Below are positions 29,948 through 34,992 of a stretch of DNA of 34,992 bases, piece by piece; position 1 is the stretch's first letter; the number at the start of each line of letters is the position of its first letter. The stretch spans positions 1 to 34,992 of the forward strand of contig NZ_AOLY01000042.1 in assembly GCF_000336635.1 (NCBI RefSeq), in the 5' to 3' direction. The notes under the pieces are model-generated. The model was not told where the DNA came from and searched no databases. It saw only the letters and a program-made list of their open reading frames with translations. This stretch comes from Haloarcula japonica DSM 6131 (GTDB taxonomy: Archaea > Halobacteriota > Halobacteria > Halobacteriales > Haloarculaceae). Made by a program: the position numbers and the translations under genes.

Positions 29948-30232
29948 TCAGATCACGTCGTTCGGGTCGTGGACCTCCTGCATTCGCTGCGCTTCGGCCG
30001 CGTATTGGTCCTGGAGATCGGGGTCATCAACCGTGCCGAGATTGCCGGGCCCCGCATCGACTGCCGCTGTCGTATCTCGAATATCGGTGAAGGACGTGAG
30101 TGCCCGCTCTTTCCGATAATACTGTTTGCCGTCGGGTGTCGCGTAGGTGAGGATGATTAGGTTCTGTTCATCATCGGAGTAGGTACGTTCGACGAGCCAT
30201 ACTCGCACCTCGTCATCAGCCCGATCTGACAT
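29948..30232 (-). CDS. small backbone protein
   Basis: 94 residues, beginning MSDRADDEVRVWLVERTYSD and containing NLIILTYATPDGKQYYRKER, a beta-hairpin-rich first half; the C-terminus is acidic and helical (DQYAAEAQRMQEV). No family number known to me. It follows the DUF6735-like gene by 37 bases. The longer frame start (30313) overlaps that gene, so ATG 30232 is preferred. Confidence 0.62.
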   Translation of the reverse strand: MSDRADDEVRVWLVERTYSDDEQNLIILTYATPDGKQYYRKERALTSFTDIRDTTAAVDAGPGNLGTVDDPDLQDQYAAEAQRMQEVHDPNDVI

Positions 30233-30269
30233 ATCCAGACGTTCGTGGGGACTCAGAAAGGGATTGGCG

Positions 30270-30932
30270 TTATAATCGGTCGACTGACGCAGTTTTCGAC
30301 GGTGATTCACCACCAGGGATGCGCAGTTCCTGGCGCTCGCCGACCCACTCGCCGAGTTTCTGCTTGAGGTACTGCCTCGCCGTCGACGGCGTGAACACCC
30401 CCTTGTCGACCATATCGCCGACGACGTCCTTCAGCGCCCGGAACTGCCCCTTCAGATGGCCGTCGCCGACCGGCTCGCCGTCGTGCCACCGAACGGTCGC
30501 GAGCGCCCCGTTCCCGACCGTCTCACCGTTGTCGATTGTCTCTGAATCGTACTGCAGGCCGAACCACAGCGTCCGGTAGGCGGTCACCTCGAAGGTCGGT
30601 GACACCACGTAGAACGCCTCGTGGTGGAGGTAGTCGAGATGGTCAGCGATGATCTCGTCGAGGGTGAGCCCGGTGGCGCGGGGCTTCGGCTCGACGACCG
30701 TCGACGGTCGATCCTCGTCAGCGAGGTAGCCGTCGACCGCATCTGCCTCGAGGCCATCGGCCAGTTCAGCCAGCAGCTGTTTCGCCCACTTGGAGTTGGT
30801 GTCGTCGCCACCGAACGGCGACTCAGCCGAAATTCGGTGCTTGAGCTTGAGGTTCGCTGCGCCCCAATGGCTGTAGTGGAGCGTGTACTGTCCGTCTGTG
30901 CGTTCGTACGCAACGAGTGCGCGGTGGCCCAT
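30270..30932 (-). CDS. DUF6735 family protein
   Basis: 220 residues. The opening MGHRALVAYERTDGQYTLHY followed by SHWGAANLKLKHRI is the signature I know as DUF6735. Downstream are TLDEIIADHLDYLHHEAFYV, YRTLWFGLQYDSE and a helical end with TARQYLKQKLGEW. The family is common in haloarchaeal plasmids and uncharacterised. A leader hairpin precedes the ATG. Confidence 0.78.
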   Translation of the reverse strand: MGHRALVAYERTDGQYTLHYSHWGAANLKLKHRISAESPFGGDDTNSKWAKQLLAELADGLEADAVDGYLADEDRPSTVVEPKPRATGLTLDEIIADHLDYLHHEAFYVVSPTFEVTAYRTLWFGLQYDSETIDNGETVGNGALATVRWHDGEPVGDGHLKGQFRALKDVVGDMVDKGVFTPSTARQYLKQKLGEWVGERQELRIPGGESPSKTASVDRL

Positions 30933-30970
30933 CGAGCAATCACCTCACGGGGCGACCGCTACTGGATCGC

Positions 30971-30997
30971 CCCGCACCCCTCTCGGGGGACGAACAA
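30971..30997 (-). promoter_or_regulatory. leader hairpin element, DUF6735 gene
   Basis: Minus strand: GTTGTTC just after the upstream stop, CCCC-GAGA-GGGG stem, then TGCGGGG, about 45 bases before the ATG at 30932. Confidence 0.65.
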
Positions 30998-30999
30998 CG

Positions 31000-31380
31000 C
31001 TACTCCTCGATTGGTTCGGGGGAACTGAGATCCGCGTAGAGGACTTCGCCGTCGCGAACGACGTACCGCTTCGCCAGCACTGGGAAGCGACACTTCGTGA
31101 ACCCCGCTGTCTGGATGTCGAGTTCCTCGTCAGCTTCGAGGTGGTCGGCAAGTTCTCGCAAGAATTCGTGGGTCACGATGCCGCCCTCGTAGTCCGGGAG
31201 GCCGTTCTCCCGCGCCTCGTACACTTCGAAGTCATCGTACCCCCAGATGGTGAGTTCGCCCTTGTCGGTGACCTCCCAGTCGAGCGTCCCGAAGCAGTAG
31301 CTCTCACAGAGTTCGCGGACAGCCTGTGGATCCGATACGATCGCGCCGGTTGACGTCGTCGCAGCTTGTAGTGTCGCCAT
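31000..31380 (-). CDS. hypothetical backbone protein
   Basis: 126 residues. ELCESYCFGTLDWEVTDKGE and LTIWGYDDFEVYEARENG suggest a beta-rich domain; EFLRELADHLEADEELDIQT and YVVRDGEVLYAD follow. No family recognised, though the layout resembles other single-domain backbone proteins here. Its start is preceded by a class-typical leader hairpin. Confidence 0.65.
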   Translation of the reverse strand: MATLQAATTSTGAIVSDPQAVRELCESYCFGTLDWEVTDKGELTIWGYDDFEVYEARENGLPDYEGGIVTHEFLRELADHLEADEELDIQTAGFTKCRFPVLAKRYVVRDGEVLYADLSSPEPIEE

Positions 31381-31399
31381 GTCTGGACTCGCGGGAAGC

Positions 31400-31427
31400 C
31401 CCGCACCCCTCTTGGGGGGCGATAAAC
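31400..31427 (-). promoter_or_regulatory. leader hairpin element, 31380 gene
   Basis: Minus strand: GTTTATC, CCCC-AAGA-GGGG stem, then TGCGGGGC, about 26 bases before the ATG at 31380. Confidence 0.65.
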
Positions 31428-31466
31428 CGACACTGGAAGTGCCCCTGGCGTCGACGGCGATGACGA

Positions 31467-31655
31467 TCAGTCGTCTGTTGGGGCGTCTGGTCCGCTCCCG
31501 TCCTCTGGTCCCGTGAGTAGGCTCACTTCTTCCAGGAGGTCTCTTGCAGTCTCGACTCGCTCTCGATCCGCGTCGTCCAACCGCTCGACGTCGAGGCGGC
31601 TGAGATTGCTGAGTACACGATGCATCCAGTAGCCCTGTTCGACTTGCTGATTCAT
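31467..31655 (-). CDS. 62-residue helical protein
   Basis: Begins MNQQVEQGYWMHRVLSNLSR and continues with LDDADRERVETARDLLEEVS, two amphipathic helices, then an acidic tail. Its ATG overlaps the stop of the upstream 67-residue gene (ATGA), so translation is coupled. No family recognised. Confidence 0.6.
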   Translation of the reverse strand: MNQQVEQGYWMHRVLSNLSRLDVERLDDADRERVETARDLLEEVSLLTGPEDGSGPDAPTDD

Positions 31656-31855
31656 CGGTAGCGCCTCACCACTCGCCGGCGCGGATAGACACTCCACGTG
31701 ACTGTCGTCGTCGCATCAGGTCGCCACCAGTGCTCGTCGCGACGCGTTGCCGCCAGGAGGTCACTCTCACACCCGTCGTCCAACATTGTGTCCGGGCTGT
31801 GGGATGCCTCGCCGGTCGGCCGTAGTTCCTCAACGTCAGAATATCGGTCGTACAT
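31652..31855 (-). CDS. 67-residue hypothetical protein, coupled pair
   Basis: Begins MYDRYSDVEELRPTGEASHS and ends with the basic YPRRRVVRRYR after a WRPDATTTVTWSV strand. No family recognised. It is the upstream partner of the 62-residue gene and divergent from the DUF7342-like gene at 31991. Longer frame starts (32020) would run into that gene's promoter and are unlikely. Confidence 0.58.
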   Translation of the reverse strand: MYDRYSDVEELRPTGEASHSPDTMLDDGCESDLLAATRRDEHWWRPDATTTVTWSVYPRRRVVRRYR

Positions 31856-31990
31856 CGGTTGGCCATACCTTCTGTCGGTATCGCATTTCAACGTCCGGAC
31901 GCCTTCGCCCGCAAGGCATTCTTGATTATGCGAGACAGTACAAACATATATGGGAGTAGGGCGCGAACACTGTCCCAAGAGGTGCCAACC

Positions 31991-32542
31991 ATGACCGAAT
32001 CCTCGCGAGATGGGGTCCAATCGTGGACTGAGTCGATGAGCGCCCGCGACCGCATTCGGGCGGTCGCCGAGTCACTTCGCGAACCCCGCTCAGTTAACTG
32101 GATCAGCGAGCAGGCCGACGCCGCCTGGAGCACGACCAACGAGGAACTTCAGGACCTCGTCGACCAGGGCCAGTTGCGTCGCGTCGAGGCCGGCGAGACG
32201 ACGCGCTACCAACCGGACTACACGCGACTGCTCTTCGAGGAGATCCGCACGCTCATCGAGGAAAATACCCGCGAGGAGCTGCGGAGTGAATTGGCCGCGA
32301 TTACCGAGGAGATCGAGGAGTGGCAGGCGACCTACGACGTCGAGACGTGGAAGGAACTCGAACAGTCGCTCGCCGACGGCGACCTCACAAGTGCGGAGCT
32401 TCGGGACCGCCGCGACGTCATCGCGTTCTGGCGCGAGAACGAGGAGGATCGCCGCCTCATCAAGCACGCACTGGAACTCTACTCCGACGTCGAAGCCGCC
32501 CGCGAGCAGATGACTGACGTGGCTGACCGCGCCACGAGCTAA
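31991..32542 (+). CDS. DUF7342-like winged-helix protein
   Basis: 183 residues. A winged helix (SARDRIRAVAESLREPRSVN, WISEQADAAWSTTNEELQDL, VDQGQLRRVEAGETTRYQP) is followed by a long helical domain (TRLLFEEIRTLIEENTREEL, ITEEIEEWQATYDVETWKEL). I recall this as DUF7342. The ATG at 31991 is preceded by GAGGTG six bases upstream and by ATATATG near 31948-31954, so a short leader is likely. The next gene starts 17 bases after its stop; the HTH plus small-effector order looks like a toxin-antitoxin pair, which is inference. Confidence 0.75.
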   Translation: MTESSRDGVQSWTESMSARDRIRAVAESLREPRSVNWISEQADAAWSTTNEELQDLVDQGQLRRVEAGETTRYQPDYTRLLFEEIRTLIEENTREELRSELAAITEEIEEWQATYDVETWKELEQSLADGDLTSAELRDRRDVIAFWRENEEDRRLIKHALELYSDVEAAREQMTDVADRATS

Positions 32543-32559
32543 TCCCCCTCTCTCACAGA

Positions 32560-33048
32560 ATGATCTTTCTTGCCGGTCGCGACCACTATACACAGCGGAC
32601 CCTCCTCCGCGACGTTCACGACCGATTGACGAACCAGCCAGGGTGTGAAGAGGTCCGCTATCGCCCGTCTCGACGCCGACCCCGGTACGTCATCGCGGAT
32701 GTCGATCCGACGACGTTCCTGAGTGACTCTTACGACGCGGCGACAGCACGACTGGAGATTCGTTTCTGGTACTCCGCCGGCGTTGACCACGAATACTATC
32801 GCATAAACTGGGTCGAACCGGACCGCAATCTGATGCTCGGCTTCCACCAAGACGCCGACCATCCGGATCTTGGGCCCTGTCATATCCAACTCAATCACGA
32901 AGACACGCCGGTTGATCGGCACGAGGCGACGTTTCTCGATGCGCATCCACTCGCCGTTCTCGATGACCGACTACAGCAGTTGCCGGCGGCGTTAGATGCG
33001 ATTCACTGGAAGAATGGAGCGCCATCGCTCCCTACCTGGCCCGTCTAG
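32560..33048 (+). CDS. partner of the DUF7342-like gene, candidate toxin (DUF6516-like?)
   Basis: 162 residues. RLEIRFWYSAGVDHEYYRIN, PDRNLMLGFHQDADHPDLGP, CHIQLNHEDTPVDRHEATFL and ending PLAVLDDRLQQLPAALDAIH. The order of elements recalls the small DUF6516 proteins found next to HTH genes, but I am not sure of the match. Several conserved-looking His and Asp residues (HQDADHPD, CHIQLNHED) could form a catalytic site. Located 17 bases after the HTH gene in one operon. Confidence 0.65.
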   Translation: MIFLAGRDHYTQRTLLRDVHDRLTNQPGCEEVRYRPSRRRPRYVIADVDPTTFLSDSYDAATARLEIRFWYSAGVDHEYYRINWVEPDRNLMLGFHQDADHPDLGPCHIQLNHEDTPVDRHEATFLDAHPLAVLDDRLQQLPAALDAIHWKNGAPSLPTWPV

Positions 33049-33238
33049 ACAGCGAGTTCATCGAGCCTCTGGTGATGTGTCCGTGCCGCGGTCGGCGTGA
33101 CGTTTCCGGACTTGACGATGTTACGGTTCGTTACTCACTCCCCCCGTTCCCGCCCCGATTTGTGGAGGCAAGCCGCTGCGAACCCTGCTGAATGAACGCC
33201 CGCCGTGACTGATGTCGGACTCGAGGGTACTCACCGTG

Positions 33239-33279
33239 TTAACCAACAGAAGCCATCTCTATCAGAGACTGTTGGTTAA
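33239..33279. repeat. split palindrome TTAACCAACA/TGTTGGTTAA, copy G
   Basis: Perfect 10-base arms (33239-33248, 33270-33279), spacer 21 bases. It lies between convergent genes, 20 bases past the end of the zinc-ribbon gene. The rest of the 33049-33299 gap shows no gene. Confidence 0.85.
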
Positions 33280-33299
33280 TCGGCGAGATTCCTCCTGCC

Positions 33300-34172
33300 C
33301 TATTCGGGAGCAGGCCCGTAGCGACCTGTGCTACACACCTGGCACTCCCAGATTGGTTGGCCCGTCCAGGTCTCGTCAGGGAGCGACTCGCGTGTCCTGA
33401 ATCGATGTTCTGTTTCTCTCGTACAGTGCTGGCACTCCAGGGCTGTCACGGTCGGGATTTCGGCTCCGGTACTGGTGGATTCCGTTTCGTGGGGTACTGT
33501 TTCAACAGCGATTGCTGAGACGATCCAGAGCTGATCGCTGTCGTCGAGCGTGTGCTCGAGGGACGACTCATCACGAATTCCCTGGCTACGCTCGTCATAG
33601 ACGCGTGGAATCTCCTTCTGAGGGCGATTGTTCCTCCCAACTTCTTCCCCTGTCCGCTCACGGGCCGCTGATAGCAACGCGTCGCCAGCCGCTGCGGTCA
33701 CCTCGGCAGCAGCGGAGAGCGTAGGCCAGCGCTCGGTTAGCTGGGGTGCGGGCTCGTCGTCGAGATCGTAGATGAGCGTACAGTCGTCGATCGGCTCGTC
33801 GCGACCCGACGTAAGAAGTGTCGCTGCAGCTGCCCCATTCGCGACAGCACCATAGAACGTCTCGGATTCGACGAGGAAGTGGATCACACCACGGAATGAT
33901 TGCTCGGAACTCGCAGCATCCGACGCTGAGGCGACGTCGAGTTCATGTTCGAGACAGAACCGGCATTTTCGTTGCGACGCCGGGATCGATGCGTCACAGG
34001 GGACACAGGCTCGGTCTGTGTCGGTTGCTCCGTCCGGATACCCTCCCGAATACGAGGCTTCACGCTGGCGGCTTAGCTGGCCGTCTGCTGGCTGATCCAG
34101 CGCTGGGTCCGGCGCCAGAGCGCCCTCCCCGACTGGTTGGAAGGCGTCTCGGTCTGAGTTGCGGTTAGTCAT
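33300..34172 (-). CDS. two-zinc-ribbon hypothetical protein
   Basis: 290 residues. A first zinc ribbon near residue 55-80 (CVPCDASIPASQRKCRFCLE) follows a disordered N-terminus. The middle domain (FRGVIHFLVESETFYGAVAN, LIYDLDDEPAPQLTERWPTL) is unknown to me, and the C-terminus has a second ribbon (LECQHCTRET, WECQVCSTGRYG). Related haloarchaeal entries are sometimes labelled 'biosurfactant protein', a name that says nothing reliable about function. ATG 34172 is chosen as TTTAAATAC lies about 33 bases upstream. Confidence 0.7.
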   Translation of the reverse strand: MTNRNSDRDAFQPVGEGALAPDPALDQPADGQLSRQREASYSGGYPDGATDTDRACVPCDASIPASQRKCRFCLEHELDVASASDAASSEQSFRGVIHFLVESETFYGAVANGAAAATLLTSGRDEPIDDCTLIYDLDDEPAPQLTERWPTLSAAAEVTAAAGDALLSAARERTGEEVGRNNRPQKEIPRVYDERSQGIRDESSLEHTLDDSDQLWIVSAIAVETVPHETESTSTGAEIPTVTALECQHCTRETEHRFRTRESLPDETWTGQPIWECQVCSTGRYGPAPE

Positions 34173-34200
34173 CGATTCGCTCCGCGTTTCCCCCGGTTTG

Positions 34201-34210
34201 GTATTTAAAC
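34201..34210 (-). promoter_or_regulatory. TATA box of the zinc-ribbon gene
   Basis: GTTTAAATAC on the minus strand, centred 33-34 bases before the ATG at 34172. Confidence 0.5.
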
Positions 34211-34277
34211 TCAAGGGTGAGCAAACGCGGGGTCGGATTCGGCGACGACGGGATACATCTACTCGCTTGAGACGGAG

Positions 34278-34467
34278 TCAGTCCCGGAGCTCAGCGACCG
34301 CTCGACCGACCTCGCGAACGTGCTGGCTACGCTCGATATCGAGCTCTGCAGATAGATGATCGCAGTCTCTTCGAGGTCCATATCGCTTGAGAAACTCTTC
34401 GTCTGTATGCGGGTACTCCTCTACCGGGGGTGTCTCAGACCGCCTGGAGTTCGTCCCGCCGGCTTCG
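34278..34467 (-). other. open frame without a start codon, after the TFB gene
   Basis: Reading +1 to the TFB frame, it encodes TPPVEEYPHTDEEFLKRYGP followed by RRDCDHLSAELDIERSQHVR and stops at 34278. The composition is protein-like (acidic, helical), but no ATG, GTG or TTG opens it; the frame enters from inside the TFB gene. It may be a gene remnant, a small gene with an unusual start, or chance. Confidence 0.3.
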
Positions 34468-34992
34468 GAGCGTCACGACTGACACCTCCGCTGTCGATGC
34501 GACGGTAGATTTGGTAATCAACGCGCCCTGCTCTTGGGCGGCCAGATAGACGCAGGCGGCCGCGACGCCCGATGGCTGACAGCCGTTCGTGAGGGCTGTC
34601 CCCTCGGCGCGTTCTGCGAGTTCGTTCGCACGTCGGCGAATGTCGTGGTCTAACTCCAGCTCCGAGATCAGGCGCGGAATGAACGATGTCGGGCGCATTG
34701 GTGGTGTCGGGAGCTCTAATTCGCGATTCAGTGTTCGGTAGGCGTTGGTCACACGCGTGGACTCGACTCGGGCGGCGTCGACGACATCCCCGATGAGAAG
34801 CGGGTGTTGGTTACACCGGCAGGTACCGTAGATACTCGCTGCGCCGATGGCTTCGATGGATCTGCCACGAAGCAGATCCTCGCTCTGGGCGCTGCGGAAG
34901 AGCTGACACGCCTGGTCACGGACCGAATCGGAGAGTTCCAGGGCACTCGCCAACCGACGCACTTCGCCCAGTCCGTGGGCGAGATTCCGTTC
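34435..34992 (-). CDS. tfb: transcription factor IIB (TFB), 5' end beyond window
   Basis: 185 C-terminal residues of archaeal TFIIB; the N-terminal zinc ribbon and B-finger lie past base 34992. Two cyclin repeats are visible: the first with RSIEAIGAASIYGTCRCNQH and VESTRVTNAYRTLNRELELP, the second with DIRRRANELAERAEGTALTN, PSGVAAACVYLAAQEQGALI and VSVVTLRSRRDELQ. TFB bridges TBP on the TATA box and RNA polymerase. Haloarchaea carry many TFB paralogues, often on plasmids, where they can direct replicon-specific or stress-specific transcription. Confidence 0.92.
   Translation of the reverse strand, partial: ERNLAHGLGEVRRLASALELSDSVRDQACQLFRSAQSEDLLRGRSIEAIGAASIYGTCRCNQHPLLIGDVVDAARVESTRVTNAYRTLNRELELPTPPMRPTSFIPRLISELELDHDIRRRANELAERAEGTALTNGCQPSGVAAACVYLAAQEQGALITKSTVASTAEVSVVTLRSRRDELQAV

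Noticed and set aside
8771-31427. reading the repeated hairpins as intrinsic terminators
   Set aside because: The T-run lies 5' of the hairpin in the direction of transcription, the reverse of a hairpin-plus-T terminator; only the T-run itself could act in termination.
33049-33238. possible transposon remnant between the 33048 stop and palindrome copy G
   Set aside because: The sequence has no inverted ends, no coding frame and no recognised transposase fragment.
4522-33279. split palindromes as a CRISPR array or as insertion-sequence ends
   Set aside because: Copies are kilobases apart with genes between them, spacers do not form an array, and no transposase or target duplication is visible.

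Overview
The window is haloarchaeal DNA (class Halobacteria). The proteins are strongly acidic, and the coding is GC-rich with many leaderless-type TATA-to-ATG spacings. The hallmark proteins are archaeal: two Orc1/Cdc6 initiators, a TFIIB, a bacterio-opsin-activator-type HTH regulator, and many small families known only from haloarchaea. No rRNA, tRNA, ribosomal or central-metabolism gene is present. Two orc genes, an origin-like repeat array, an ArdC-type protein, a nucleotidyltransferase toxin-antitoxin pair and long runs of haloarchaeal DUF genes point to a plasmid, megaplasmid or similar mobile replicon carrying metal-resistance cargo.

Layout. 1-1.1 kb: 5' part of a DUF499 ATPase running off the left edge, with a small gene overlapping its start. 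1.2-3.2 kb: three unrecognised plus-strand genes. 3.4-6.5 kb: replication region with two orc genes; the second is flanked on both sides by repeats resembling CTCCACTATTGCCAGTAA, and the left array brackets an AT-rich stretch. 6.7-8.8 kb: minus-strand genes (a frameshifted Rossmann-like gene, DUF6788, a SWIM zinc-finger protein). 9.0-10.3 kb: HTH plus nucleotidyltransferase pair. 10.5-13.3 kb: ArdC/metallopeptidase, two DUF-type proteins and a small protein.

13.4-20.4 kb is a metal island: a copZ-like chaperone interrupted by an amber codon, a P1B-ATPase with YPC in place of CPC, an ArsR-like regulator, a His-rich NicO nickel/cobalt exporter divergent from nikR, merA divergent from an HxlR-type regulator, and a peroxiredoxin. 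20.5-26.6 kb is a long minus-strand train of plasmid-type proteins, including two DUF6166 paralogues. 26.7-29.9 kb is a second metal cassette: a Zn/Cd/Pb-type P1B-ATPase and its probable HTH regulator. 29.9-31.9 kb continues the plasmid-type train. 32.0-33.0 kb holds a DUF7342-like HTH gene and a partner. 33.3-34.2 kb is a zinc-ribbon protein. 34.4 kb to the edge is a TFB gene cut at its 5' end.

Two repeat families tie the plasmid backbone together and are absent from the metal cassettes. The first is a split palindrome, TTAACCAACA, then 20-23 unrelated bases, then TGTTGGTTAA, found seven times and always between genes. The second is a leader element on the minus strand (U-tract, GC hairpin, G-rich tail) a short way upstream of the start codons of fourteen backbone genes; in three of them a GGAGG lies in or beside the hairpin at ribosome-binding distance. 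Together they suggest a replicon-wide transcriptional and translational control layer, which I regard as the most interesting content. DUF numbers are from memory and were not checked against a database.
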